Shown here piece by piece: positions 20,405-29,392 of a stretch of 64,000 nt of DNA. Each line of letters opens with the position of its first letter. Within the stretch, counting starts at the first letter, position 1. Both the position numbers and the translations under genes were made by a program. Source of the stretch: Silvibacterium acidisoli. GTDB lineage: Bacteria > Acidobacteriota > Terriglobia > Terriglobales > Acidobacteriaceae. Under the pieces are notes generated by a model. That model was not told the origin of the DNA and made no database searches. It was given only the letters and a program-made list of their open reading frames with translations. Location of the stretch: positions 4,650,001 through 4,714,000 of the forward strand of contig CP085323.1 of the NCBI GenBank assembly GCA_022870745.1. The letters run 5' to 3'.

Positions 20405-22567
20405 TTACTGAGGCCGCTGGGTCAGCGGAGGCTGCGCCGGCGGCGGTTCCGCATGCGGATTTGGGTTCGCTTCCTGGTTCTGCAGGTTCTGCTGCTGCCC
20501 TGGAACCGTCACTTCCTGCCCCGGCTTCGCAGCTTCGAGCCCCGGAATCACCGGCGCCTGCTTCACGTTGCCACTCACTGCATCGGCAATCGAGATGTTG
20601 TAGCGGTCCAGCGTGCTTGCCAGAATCTGCGAAAGCGAAGCGCGATCGATTGCATACTTCGCTGTCGCGGAGATCACGCTGTTCTCCGCCGTGGCCAGCG
20701 TACGCTGTTGCTGCAGTACGTTCGCAGTTGTCGAAGCACCAAGGTGCAGCTTCTTCAACTCCGACTCGAGGCTCTGCCGGTCGTAGTCGCGCGTCGCCAT
20801 CGCCGATTGCACCGAGGCGCGATCGTTGGTCAGCGCAAACTGCGCGTTCACGACATTCATGCGTGTCTGTACGTAGAGTTGCTGCAGACGCATCTGGGCC
20901 TGCCGGTACTCCAGCACCGACCGCGCCTGCTCGGCCTGCGCGGTGCGATTGCGCAGCGGAATGTTTACCTGCACGCCTACGCCCTTGTTCGGGCTGCTGC
21001 TGTCGAAGAGGTTCTGGAAGGCATTACCGTAATTGATCGATGGATAAGTGCCCGGAGCGCAGCCTGAGCTGGTAAAGAAATCGACGCAGTTCGGGCTCTG
21101 TGCCCCGCCTAATGCCGAAGCTCCATAGAAGGCGTAGGCGTCGACCGTTGGCAGCATGCCGTTCTTCACACCCTTCAGCGTGATCTCGTCATTCTTCAGG
21201 TTGAGAATCGCCTGCTCAATCGATGGGCTGTTGGCGTCGGCCAGACGAACCAGATCGTCAGCAGATTCGCGTTCCTCCGGTGTCTCCACCAGGCTTACGC
21301 GGTCGGTTGGAATCACCGGCGCATTCGCGATCGCAGGGTCTTCGAGTGTGCGCGCAATTGCCTGCTTCATCACCAGCTGCTGGTATTCGAGATTGCTCTG
21401 CGAGGTGATCAGGCCCTGCTTATCTGTCTCTACCTGGCTGTTCGCATTCACAACGTCCAGCGGAGCCAGCGTACCGATCTCGAGCGACTTCTTGTCATCC
21501 TCAAGCAGACGGGTAGATTGCTCCAGTGCCCGCTGGCGCGACTGCAGATCTTCATACGCGCTGACGAGGCCCCAGTAGATGTTCTCCACCTGGTTGATGG
21601 TATAGAGCAGCTGCGAACGAAAAGCGGAGTCCGCGATGCGGCGATTGTTTTTCGCCTGGACGATGAAGCGTCCGTTCACACCCCATCCAAAGCCCTGCAG
21701 CAGGTGTTGCGTGACCTGGGCGTTAAATGTCGTCTGCAGCGCGGGACTATAGGTATTGAAGGCGCTGTTCGATGTCGTGTAGCTGTTGTTGAACGTAACG
21801 TTCAACGCGGTGCCGCTAATAAAGCCCTGGTTATAGGCGAAGTTATAGGTATTCGTGTTCTGGTTCAGCTCGCTGGTGCCATAAAACAGCGGATTCAGCT
21901 CGGCCGTGTTCTGGCGCTGCAGCTGGACCGTTCCCGAGAGCACCGGATCCATGTTTTCCGGTACTGGGCCGCCGCCGTTCGTGGTCAGTGCGAGGCCGCC
22001 ATTGCCCGTACCCGCACCGCCCGAGGCGACACTCGTGCCTCCAGGACCGCCGCCGCCGGTCACCGTGGTGCCGGTGCTGCCGATCGTGCCTGTAACCAGT
22101 CCGCTATTTACGCCCAGCAGACCTGCGCCGGCGTGAGCCCGCAGAATTTCGGTGTCAGCGATGTTCAGATTGAAACGCTGAATCGCGATATCGAAGTTGT
22201 TCTCGAGCGCCAGCATGATCGCGTCGCTGAGGCTCAGGTAGATCTTGCCGTTCTTCAGCAGGTCAGGCAGGCGCGGCGAATTCAGAAAGCTCGCCGGAGG
22301 CGCCGTGATCGGCCGGTAGGGGGCTATCGGATTCGGCCAGTAGCCTCGGGCCTTCGTATAGTCTTCAGGCCCCGGACGCATGAAAAGTGGCTGCGTGTAG
22401 TTCGGGGCGGGTGCAGGAGGCAGCCCCTGCGAAACCGTCTGTTGCGGCGGCGCCTGAAACGCATAACCCGGGACCGAACCCGCCAGTGCGCAGCTTACGA
22501 CCGCTATTGCCTTCAATTTTGTAAAGATGCTCGAACCGTGGGAGTTGCGGTTGCCAGACAAAACCAT
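20405..22567 (-). CDS. TolC-family outer-membrane efflux protein
   Basis: 720 residues with an N-terminal signal segment (AIAVVSCALAGSVPGYAFQ). It contains two outer-membrane-efflux-protein repeats: LSLSDAIMLALENNFDIAIQRFNLNIA and later IPLRNRTAQAEQARSVLEYRQAQMRLQQL, with long helical heptad regions. A Gly/Thr-rich insert sits after the first helix (TGTIGSTGTTVTGGGGPGG), and the C-terminus is Pro/Gln-rich. It would act as the exit duct of a tripartite pump or type I exporter; no pump partner is adjacent. ATG 22567 follows GGAGAGG; an earlier start at 22648 lacks a site. Confidence 0.88.
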   Translation of the reverse strand: MVLSGNRNSHGSSIFTKLKAIAVVSCALAGSVPGYAFQAPPQQTVSQGLPPAPAPNYTQPLFMRPGPEDYTKARGYWPNPIAPYRPITAPPASFLNSPRLPDLLKNGKIYLSLSDAIMLALENNFDIAIQRFNLNIADTEILRAHAGAGLLGVNSGLVTGTIGSTGTTVTGGGGPGGTSVASGGAGTGNGGLALTTNGGGPVPENMDPVLSGTVQLQRQNTAELNPLFYGTSELNQNTNTYNFAYNQGFISGTALNVTFNNSYTTSNSAFNTYSPALQTTFNAQVTQHLLQGFGWGVNGRFIVQAKNNRRIADSAFRSQLLYTINQVENIYWGLVSAYEDLQSRQRALEQSTRLLEDDKKSLEIGTLAPLDVVNANSQVETDKQGLITSQSNLEYQQLVMKQAIARTLEDPAIANAPVIPTDRVSLVETPEERESADDLVRLADANSPSIEQAILNLKNDEITLKGVKNGMLPTVDAYAFYGASALGGAQSPNCVDFFTSSGCAPGTYPSINYGNAFQNLFDSSSPNKGVGVQVNIPLRNRTAQAEQARSVLEYRQAQMRLQQLYVQTRMNVVNAQFALTNDRASVQSAMATRDYDRQSLESELKKLHLGASTTANVLQQQRTLATAENSVISATAKYAIDRASLSQILASTLDRYNISIADAVSGNVKQAPVIPGLEAAKPGQEVTVPGQQQNLQNQEANPNPHAEPPPAQPPLTQRPQ

Positions 22568-22854
22568 TCGACCTCTCCAAAAACATGCGACCGGCCCGTG
22601 CGTGCGCCGCCGTAGCGGTTCCGCCCTGCCGATTTCTTTCGCTGTCATTTATAAACCGGGCCAAATTGCCCCATCGCGCCGGAAACACTCCGGCTTCTAT
22701 GCGATACGAGGACAGACCCTGCTTCGTTCCGGTCTCTGTGGGTCGGCTTTCCGTACACATCCTGAAGCCGGGACCGGGAAGACCTGAGTATATCGCAGCC
22801 ATCTGATGATCGAACGCGACCAAAAGACCCAGAAGTTATTGCAGAATAAAGACG

Positions 22855-23670
22855 ATGCCTGCAGAAAACGGTAACAACTGGAAGCTGACCCTGGCCTACG
22901 ATGGCTCGGATTTCCATGGATGGCAGATTCAGCCTGCACACACCACCATACAAGGAGAACTGGCCGCTGCAGTGGAACGTGTGACGGGTGAACGCATTCT
23001 GCCACAAGGCAGCGGACGCACCGACACCGGAGTTCACGCCAGAAGACAGGTTGCATCCTGCCACCTGAGAGCTCCCATTCCTCCCGAAAACCTGCAGCGC
23101 GCCCTCAATCGCACTCTTCCGGCGACCATTCGGATTCTGGCCGCCGAGCACGCTCCCGGGGATTTTCATGCCCGCCACAGCGTCGTCGCAAAAACCTACG
23201 AATACCGGATCTGGCTGGGTACCGAACACGGCGAAGGGCTCTGCCCACCCTGGCTCACCCGTTACGTCCACGCCGTGACCTGGCACCTCGATCTGGGCAG
23301 GATGCAGCAGGCCGCGAAAGAAGTCCTAGGGGAACACGATTTCACTTCGTTCGCCGCCAGCGACCCTGATCTCGCCGCCAGGCAGGCAGAAAACCCCGAC
23401 CCGGACGCCAAGCGAGGTAATATCCGCACCATCTTTTCGTCGGAATTTCTTCCCCCCACCGCGGCCGATCCCCGGCTGCTGCTCTATCGCGTACGCGGCA
23501 ACGGATTTCTCCACCACATGGTGCGCAATCTTGTGGGAACTTTCATCGACGCAGGCCGCGGACAGATCGCGTCGGATTACGTGAAGCACATCCTGGATCG
23601 CAGGGCCCGCTCCGCTGCCGGGCCAACCGCACCTGCCTCCGGTCTCTTCCTCGACAGCGTCGAATACTGA
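22855..23670 (+). CDS. truA: tRNA pseudouridine(38-40) synthase
   Basis: 271 residues. It isomerises uridines 38-40 in the anticodon arm. The catalytic aspartate is in GSGRTDTGVHA, preceded by LAYDGSDFHGWQIQP and followed by ARHSVVAKTYEY and the C-terminal NGFLHHMVRNLVGT, all family marks. Length is normal. The 287 bases before it separate it from the divergent TolC-family gene and show nothing else I can name. A TetR gene follows 20 bases after its stop. Confidence 0.95.
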   Translation: MPAENGNNWKLTLAYDGSDFHGWQIQPAHTTIQGELAAAVERVTGERILPQGSGRTDTGVHARRQVASCHLRAPIPPENLQRALNRTLPATIRILAAEHAPGDFHARHSVVAKTYEYRIWLGTEHGEGLCPPWLTRYVHAVTWHLDLGRMQQAAKEVLGEHDFTSFAASDPDLAARQAENPDPDAKRGNIRTIFSSEFLPPTAADPRLLLYRVRGNGFLHHMVRNLVGTFIDAGRGQIASDYVKHILDRRARSAAGPTAPASGLFLDSVEY

Positions 23671-23690
23671 GCCGCTATACTCACTCTCTG

Positions 23691-24257
23691 ATGGCACGCG
23701 CGCGCAGCCCCGAAAAAAGAACAGCCATCCTCGAGGCCGCAATCGAGGAGATCGCCACATCTGGCCTTGGCGCAGCCACGGCAAAGATCGCCTCACGGGC
23801 AGGCATCGCTTCAGGAACCCTGTTCACCTACTTCCCTACCAAGGACGATCTTCTCAACGAGCTCTACCTCTACCTGAAGCTTCAGGTTTACGCCCGGCTC
23901 AACGCAGGCTTTCCTCCGAAGGCGAGCCTCGAGCGCCGCGCATGGCATATCTGGTCGAGCTACCTCAACTGGAGCATCGAGTATCCGAAGCACCGGAACG
24001 TCTCGACGCAGCTGCACGTCTCCAACATCGTGACGCCTGAAACCAACCGCAAGGTCGCGCAGCAAAGCACTGTAATTGCCCGCACCATGGAAGAAGTCGC
24101 GGCACTCAAGGGCATGAAGGAGCTGCCAGGGGAGTTTGCCTCCGCGCTCATGTCTTCACTGCAGGAAGCCGCCATGGATACCATCGCTCTCCACCCGAAG
24201 CAGCGTGACGAGATCTCACGGCAGGCATTCAAGGCGTATTGGAGAGCGGTCAGATAG
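23691..24257 (+). CDS. TetR-family transcriptional regulator
   Basis: 188 residues with an N-terminal HTH: RTAILEAAIEEIATSGLGAATAKIASRAGIASGTLFTYFPTK-type sequence ending in the usual YF-K-DDLL. The C-terminal ligand domain is variable and gives no ligand. It lies directly upstream of an SDR gene, with a palindrome between them that resembles a TetR operator, so it probably represses that gene. Its close spacing to truA suggests partial cotranscription with it. Confidence 0.88.
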   Translation: MARARSPEKRTAILEAAIEEIATSGLGAATAKIASRAGIASGTLFTYFPTKDDLLNELYLYLKLQVYARLNAGFPPKASLERRAWHIWSSYLNWSIEYPKHRNVSTQLHVSNIVTPETNRKVAQQSTVIARTMEEVAALKGMKELPGEFASALMSSLQEAAMDTIALHPKQRDEISRQAFKAYWRAVR

Positions 24258-24346
24258 CCTGTTGCCGTGCCGGGGCGATAAGCCTGTCCCTCCGGGATTG
24301 CAATTCCGGCTGGGACAATTGCGGGCGATCTAAGACAGTAAATAAA

Positions 24347-24360
24347 TGAGCAACCGCTCA
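24347..24360. promoter_or_regulatory. Candidate TetR operator before the SDR gene
   Basis: TGAGC-AACC-GCTCA is a perfect inverted repeat (five-base arms) 54 bases before the SDR start; TGAGT/ACTCA-type bases continue on the right. Such sites are typical for TetR/AcrR repressors encoded next door. Assignment to the neighbouring regulator is inferred from position. Confidence 0.5.
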
Positions 24361-24413
24361 CTCATTATTGAATCCTATTCACAAGGCCGCTTACGGCCCG
24401 AAAGGACTCACTC

Positions 24414-25283
24414 ATGGCAAAAGTCTGGCTCATCACCGGCAGCGGAAACGGACTAGGCAGGGATATCGCTGAGGCAGCGCTGGCTGCGGGCGACAATGTC
24501 GTTGCGGGTGCACGCCGCCCCGAAGAACTCGCTCCCCTCGTCGAGCAGTACAGGGAAAGAATCACTCCCGTGACGCTCGAAGTCCGCGACGAAGCTCAAG
24601 CGCAAGCGGCGGTGAAGACAGCTGTCGACACCTACGGGCGTCTCGACGTGCTCGTCAATAACGCGGGCTATGGACTCTTCTCCCCCTTCGAACAGATCGA
24701 TACGGAAGATTTTAAAGCCGTTGTCGACACCTGCCTGTATGGCGTCGTCTACACCACCCGCGCCGCTCTTCCTGTTATGCGCAGGCAGAAGAGCGGACAG
24801 ATCTTCCAGGTCTCCTCCATCGGCGGACGTATGGCCATCGCCGGGAACAGCCCTTATCACGCCGCCAAGTGGGCGGTAGGCGGATTCAGCGACACTGTCG
24901 CGCAGGAAGTATCCTCCTTTGGAGTGAAGGTCTGCACGCTTGAGCCGGGCGGGATTCGCACTAATTGGGCCCGTCGCGCCCGTGGCAATCCGCCTGAGCT
25001 ATTACCGGAGTATGAAGCATCGGTAAAGCCGGTTCTCGATTTGCTTGCGATGGTCGATGGCAAAGCTGAAGGCGACCCGCGCCGCATTGCCGGCCTCATC
25101 GTGCAACTGTCATCACGCGACGATCTTCCGCTGCGCCTGATCCTTGGACGCGATGCCGTAAAGCGCGTCGAGATCGTAGAAGAGGCACGCACTGCGGAAG
25201 CCGCCAAATGGAAAGACGCTACGCTCTCCACCGTCTTCCCCGATGCGGAAACGATTCCCGGGCTGATCGGGTCGTCCAGGTAG
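24414..25283 (+). CDS. Short-chain dehydrogenase/reductase
   Basis: 289 residues, classical SDR. The nucleotide loop is WLITGSGNGLGRDIA, the structural motif is LVNNAGYGLF, the catalytic serine lies in QVSSIGGRMA and the Tyr/Lys pair in SPYHAAKWAVGG. An Arg in GARRPEE after the second strand suggests NADP(H) preference. Substrate unknown. AAAGGACTC precedes the ATG. Probably controlled by the upstream TetR protein. Confidence 0.9.
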   Translation: MAKVWLITGSGNGLGRDIAEAALAAGDNVVAGARRPEELAPLVEQYRERITPVTLEVRDEAQAQAAVKTAVDTYGRLDVLVNNAGYGLFSPFEQIDTEDFKAVVDTCLYGVVYTTRAALPVMRRQKSGQIFQVSSIGGRMAIAGNSPYHAAKWAVGGFSDTVAQEVSSFGVKVCTLEPGGIRTNWARRARGNPPELLPEYEASVKPVLDLLAMVDGKAEGDPRRIAGLIVQLSSRDDLPLRLILGRDAVKRVEIVEEARTAEAAKWKDATLSTVFPDAETIPGLIGSSR

Positions 25284-25299
25284 CTCCGCACACGAGCTT

Positions 25300-25369
25300 G
25301 TCATTCCGAACAACGTGAGGGATCTGCATTCAGTTTCGATAGCAGGGCTCTCATTGCGTTCGGAATGAC
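25300..25369. repeat. Dispersed repeat copy B with inverted ends
   Basis: A 70-base element bounded by GTCATTCCGAAC and GTTCGGAATGAC, exact inverted 12-mers, with GTGAGGGATCTGCATT next to the left end and TCTCATTGCG before the right end. It matches copy A at 14430-14513 in both ends and flanking core, while the middle differs. It lies between the SDR and M20 genes. Confidence 0.75.
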
Positions 25370-25443
25370 AAGGCGGATGCGAAGACGAGTCCCTAAGCCC
25401 TGTTTCCTGATCCCTGCCCACTCTTTTGCTACCCTAAAGTTCC

Positions 25444-26694
25444 ATGGCATCCACTCTCCCTGCCTCAGCCTTCTCCCGCGTCTCGCAGATCGCGGCGGAT
25501 CGCCGTGTGCATCAGGCCTTCCAGTGGCTGCATATCAACCAGCAACAGATTCTCCGCTGGCAGGCGGAGCTGGTTGCGGTGCCTGCCCCGCCCTTTGGCG
25601 AGCGTGTGCGTGCGGAGTGGCTGGCCGAACGGTTTCGTGGGCTCAATCTCGACGAGGTCTATCTCGATCCCATCGGCAACGTCATCGCAATCCGCCGTGC
25701 GGCGCAGCCGAGTGAGTCGTGCCTGCTGCTCTCAGCACATATAGATACCGTCTTCCCTGCCGACACACCGATCGAGCCGAAACTCAACGGTACCCGCCTT
25801 GAAGCTCCCGGAGCCTGCGACAACGGAGCGGGCGTCGTCTGCCTGCTGGCGCTGGCCGCGGCACTCGAGCAGACAGAAACGCGTCTCAATTGCGACCTCA
25901 TCTTTGCAGGCAATGTCGGCGAGGAAGGCGAGGGTGACCTGCGCGGTGTCCGCTACATTTATGAACACGCGGAATGGCGCGACCGGGTCGCGGCGCACAT
26001 TGTGCTCGACGGAGCAGGCCACGAGGTAGCCGTGACCGACGCACTCGGCAGCCTGCGTTATATGGTCACCATCACCGGTCCGGGCGGGCATTCCTGGACG
26101 GATGCGGGACGTCCCAATCCCATCGTGACCCTCAGCCGCGCCGTAGCGCGGCTCGGCGAGATCGAGCTGCCTTCGTCTCCTCGCACCACCTTCAACGTCG
26201 GAACCATCGAGGGCGGCACCTCCGTGAACGCGATCCCTGAGCAGGCCTCGGCGCGCTTCGATCTGCGCTCGACAGATGCGGAAGAGCTCATTCGTCTTGA
26301 GGTGGAACTCTATCGCGCCGTTGAAGATGCCGTGATGGACACGAACCGGTCGCAGCCGCAGAGCCGGCGTGGCCAGAATGCCCTCGCGTTCACCATCGAG
26401 AAGATAGGCTCCCGGCCAGTGGGAAGGCTTTCGCCCCAGAGCGCACTCTATGAAACACTCTCCGCCGTCGATCGCCATCTGAACATTCACACGCAGCCGC
26501 GTGTGGCTTCTACGGATGCGAATATCCCGCTGTCGCTTGGTATTCCGGCGGTCAGCGTTGGAGCAGGCGGCGACGGCGGAGGCATCCACACCCGCGGAGA
26601 GTGGTACGACGCCCATCGCCGCGAGCTTGGACTGAGGAGAATATTGCTGCTACTGCTGAGTGTCAGGGACCAGGCACAGGTGCCTGCCGTTTAA
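25444..26694 (+). CDS. M20/M25/M40-family metallopeptidase
   Basis: 416 residues. Zinc-site motifs are LLSAHIDTVFP, EAPGACDNGAG (bridging Asp) and GNVGEEGEGDLRG (Glu pair); the lid/dimerisation domain has GPGGHSWTDAGRPNPI, which resembles peptidase-T-like and carnosinase-like M20 proteins, and the last ligand is likely in DGGGIHTRGEW. No signal peptide is obvious, so it is probably a cytosolic di- or tripeptidase or amidohydrolase. The stop overlaps the convergent MFS gene end by four bases. Confidence 0.85.
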   Translation: MASTLPASAFSRVSQIAADRRVHQAFQWLHINQQQILRWQAELVAVPAPPFGERVRAEWLAERFRGLNLDEVYLDPIGNVIAIRRAAQPSESCLLLSAHIDTVFPADTPIEPKLNGTRLEAPGACDNGAGVVCLLALAAALEQTETRLNCDLIFAGNVGEEGEGDLRGVRYIYEHAEWRDRVAAHIVLDGAGHEVAVTDALGSLRYMVTITGPGGHSWTDAGRPNPIVTLSRAVARLGEIELPSSPRTTFNVGTIEGGTSVNAIPEQASARFDLRSTDAEELIRLEVELYRAVEDAVMDTNRSQPQSRRGQNALAFTIEKIGSRPVGRLSPQSALYETLSAVDRHLNIHTQPRVASTDANIPLSLGIPAVSVGAGGDGGGIHTRGEWYDAHRRELGLRRILLLLLSVRDQAQVPAV

Positions 26695-28001
26695 TCTGGA
26701 ACGCCTAATCCCCGCTTTTCTCTCGTCACCCACATCGTTAACGGTACGGCGACCAGCAGCATCAGCGAAGCCATCATGAATGGTGTGCCCGGGCCGGGCA
26801 GGTGTAACGGATTTCCCGGACGGATTGCCTCGGCAAAGGTCCAGCTGAACAAGCCCGGTCCGATCAGCGAAGCAATTCCGCGCAATCCTTGTAAGGCTCC
26901 CTGCAGCTGACCCTGCTCGTTCGCGGCTACGTGCGGAGTCATCAGTCCCTGGGCTGCCGGCCATGCCAGCCCCCAGGTGCTCATCAGCGGAATCCCGATC
27001 AGAAATTCCTTTCCGGAATGCGCAAAGCCAAAGATGGCGAAGCCTATCCAGCCGACACCGTAACCGACGAGCATCGTCCGGCGCTCACCAAGCAGCTTGA
27101 CCACGCGCCGCACCAGGAATCCGCCTACCAGGATCGACCCCATGCCGACCGCTCCCAGCGAAAGCCCGACCGCGCGATCGCTCCATCCATAGCGATAATC
27201 GAGGTACAGCACCCAGGTATTGAAGGATTGCTGCGTCAGGTAGCTCAGCAGCAGCACGCAGGCCAGCCCCAGCAACATGCGGTGCCGCTTGAGCAGCACC
27301 AGCGATCCGACAGGATTTGCCCGCTTCCACGAGAAGCTGCCGCGCTTCTCGGGCGGCAGCGACTCCGGCAGAACGAACAGGCCGTACAGAGCGTTCACCA
27401 GGCTGAGAGCAGCCGAGACCCAGAACGGCAGGCGAGGGTCGTGATTGCCGAGCAAGCCACCCAGCGCCGGGCCCAGCACCAGCCCAAGGCCGAGCGCGGC
27501 GGAAACCATGCCGAACGAAGCGGCGCGCTTCTCCGGTGGTGTGACGTCGGTGATGTAGGCCATCGCCGTCGGTACGCTTGATGAGGTGATGCCCGAGACC
27601 ACGCGCCCCAGAAAGAGCCAGCTCATGTTCGGCGCCAGCGCCATCACGATGTAATCGAGGCCGAGACCGAAGTTCGAAGTCAGCACGATCGGCCGGCGTC
27701 CGAAGCGGTCACTGAGCGAGCCGAGCAGGGGCGAGCAGAAGAACTGCATCAGCGCCCAGACGGTCGCGAACAGCCCCATCATCTCGGCAGCGCGCACGGT
27801 GCTGCCACCTTCGAACTCGGTAATCAGCCGGGGCAGGACGGGAGCAATCATTCCCATCGCCAGCATATCCAGCATGATGGTGACGAAAATGAACGTCACC
27901 GCTGCCCTGCGGGGTTCGGATACTGGTTCCTGTGGTTCGGGTGAATCTTCCGCAGCGAACGCCGCTACGGTCTCTTCCTCTTCAAAGGCCATGAGGACCA
28001 T
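26691..28001 (-). CDS. MFS transporter, TCR/Tet-like drug exporter family
   Basis: 436 residues with about twelve membrane segments after a 30-residue acidic N-terminus. The loop 2-3 motif is GSLSDRFGRRPIVL, the first-segment pattern is FVTIMLDMLAMGMIAPVLPRLI, and segment five carries GLVLGPALGGLLG, the antiporter motif C of drug:H+ exporters. Resemblance to TetA-type proteins does not by itself mean tetracycline resistance; many chromosomal relatives have no known substrate. It lies downstream of the Crp/Fnr gene on the same strand, 61 bases away. Confidence 0.87.
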   Translation of the reverse strand: MVLMAFEEEETVAAFAAEDSPEPQEPVSEPRRAAVTFIFVTIMLDMLAMGMIAPVLPRLITEFEGGSTVRAAEMMGLFATVWALMQFFCSPLLGSLSDRFGRRPIVLTSNFGLGLDYIVMALAPNMSWLFLGRVVSGITSSSVPTAMAYITDVTPPEKRAASFGMVSAALGLGLVLGPALGGLLGNHDPRLPFWVSAALSLVNALYGLFVLPESLPPEKRGSFSWKRANPVGSLVLLKRHRMLLGLACVLLLSYLTQQSFNTWVLYLDYRYGWSDRAVGLSLGAVGMGSILVGGFLVRRVVKLLGERRTMLVGYGVGWIGFAIFGFAHSGKEFLIGIPLMSTWGLAWPAAQGLMTPHVAANEQGQLQGALQGLRGIASLIGPGLFSWTFAEAIRPGNPLHLPGPGTPFMMASLMLLVAVPLTMWVTREKRGLGVPD

Positions 28002-28062
28002 TTTCGCCCGGAAGACGCTGGAAAATTGCTGAATTGTGACGTTTGGCGTGAATTCGCGACTG

Positions 28063-28767
28063 TCAGGCAGAACGCGAGTAGAGTCCGTTGTACAGGCGTG
28101 CCACGATGGGATAGCAGCCGCATGCCGCGTTTTCGAGGCCGCTGCGGTCCAATATCCTCACGCGTCCGCGCGAGTAGTCGATTACGCCACGCCTCTGCAA
28201 CTCTCCTGCAGCCATGGTAATGGTGGTGCGCCGCGAGCCGAGCATTTCGCCCAGGAATTCCTGCGTCAGCTCGAGCAGGTCGTTGCCCGTCTTGTCCTGA
28301 ACCGTAAGCAGCCAGCGTGAGAGGCGTTCTTCTGCCTCGTGCATGCGATGGCAGCCGGCAATCTGGATCAGGCTGAAGGCCTGGGCCTGCTCAAACTCAA
28401 GAATGCAGTTCCGCAGGTCGGGTAACGTCTGGTATGCGCGTGCCAGATCGGCAAAGGCAATACGCAGCGCCGCTCCGTCCGACTGCATGATGCACTGGGA
28501 CGGACCCACCGCCGGACCGAGCAGTTGCAGGCCGCCAACAATGCCCTCGCGGCCGATCATTCCTGACTCCACCGCACGCCCGTCTTCCATGATCGAAACG
28601 ATGGAAGTCATCCCCGAGGTCAGGAAGTACGCATATTGCGGAAATTCCTCCGGGTGATAAAGCAAGGTGCGCAATGGGAGATCAACCGGCTTAACCCGGG
28701 CAAGAATGTATTCGCGAGTCGCAGGAGAAGTGGCTTCGAGTAGCAGATTGCGGTCAGACCCGGGCAT
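28063..28767 (-). CDS. Crp/Fnr-family transcriptional regulator
   Basis: About 234 residues. The N-terminal cNMP-binding-type barrel has PQYAYFLTSGMTSIVSIMEDGRAVESGMIGREGIVG; the canonical cAMP-contact residues are not evident. The winged HTH is LTQEFLGEMLGSRRTTITMAAGELQRRGVIDYSRGRVRI. The C-terminus ends near AACGCYP, a cysteine-bearing tail seen in related proteins. No four-cysteine Fnr cluster. ATG 28767 is chosen; a TTG at 28785 with AAGGAC about eleven bases upstream is a real alternative. It is divergent from the receiver-like gene. Confidence 0.86.
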   Translation of the reverse strand: MPGSDRNLLLEATSPATREYILARVKPVDLPLRTLLYHPEEFPQYAYFLTSGMTSIVSIMEDGRAVESGMIGREGIVGGLQLLGPAVGPSQCIMQSDGAALRIAFADLARAYQTLPDLRNCILEFEQAQAFSLIQIAGCHRMHEAEERLSRWLLTVQDKTGNDLLELTQEFLGEMLGSRRTTITMAAGELQRRGVIDYSRGRVRILDRSGLENAACGCYPIVARLYNGLYSRSA

Positions 28768-28930
28768 GGAATTGTTACCGATCAAAGTGGCAAATGTCCT
28801 TAATGCAGTTGAGTATAGGGGCTTTTTTCTTTTTATGCAGTCAGCCTTTTATGTCGTTTAGCGTACACAGTACGCGCCACTCCTGCTTTACCCTGACAAA
28901 CGGATTTGCAGTGTTTTGAAATCGAAAAAA

Positions 28931-29362
28931 ATGAACGAAACCCCTTTTGTCCTCCTGTATGGACGCGACTCTCAGCTCCTGGAAACACGCGAATGGATCC
29001 TCGAAACGATCGGATATCCGTCGCAGGTCGCGAGCCGTCTGGAAGAGTTTCAACTGTATCTGCAGGATCGTTCTCTGACGCTGGTCATTATCTGCCACTC
29101 CGTTCCTGCCGCCGAAACCGACGCGGCCATCGCGGCGGCCCACCAGCGGAGGCCCGATCTGAGAATGCTCGTTCTCGTCGCCAACGCATCCATGCGCTAC
29201 CGTAAGACAGGAGAACGCACCTTCGACACGCAGGAGGGTCCGGGCCTGTTGATCGAGGCGGTGCAGCAGTTGATGGCCGATGACGACAACGGCACTCTCC
29301 AACAGGAATCCCGGCACGCGGAACTCAAAGTCGTACGCCTGCCGGTAGTTCCGAGCGAGTAG
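28931..29362 (+). CDS. Degenerate response-regulator receiver-like protein
   Basis: 143 residues. The pattern of strands and helices follows a receiver domain (FVLLYGRDSQLLETREWILETIGY, then LTLVIICHSVP and RMLVLVANAS). However, the acidic pocket after the first strand is reduced and the position of the phosphoacceptor Asp is occupied by Cys/His in IICHSVP, so phosphorylation is unlikely. There is no output domain. It is divergent from the Crp/Fnr gene and may share its promoter region. ATG 28931 is preferred over a TTG at 28916. Confidence 0.65.
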   Translation: MNETPFVLLYGRDSQLLETREWILETIGYPSQVASRLEEFQLYLQDRSLTLVIICHSVPAAETDAAIAAAHQRRPDLRMLVLVANASMRYRKTGERTFDTQEGPGLLIEAVQQLMADDDNGTLQQESRHAELKVVRLPVVPSE

Positions 29363-29392
29363 CCCCAGGCCGGATCCTGTTACCCTCGGCTC

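Noticed and set aside
21518-22615. 365-codon plus-strand frame opposite the TolC-family gene
   Set aside because: Antisense shadow; the minus-strand protein has clear TolC repeats.
26691-28001. Naming the MFS exporter a tetracycline resistance gene
   Set aside because: Only general TCR/Tet-family features are seen; many chromosomal members have other or unknown substrates.
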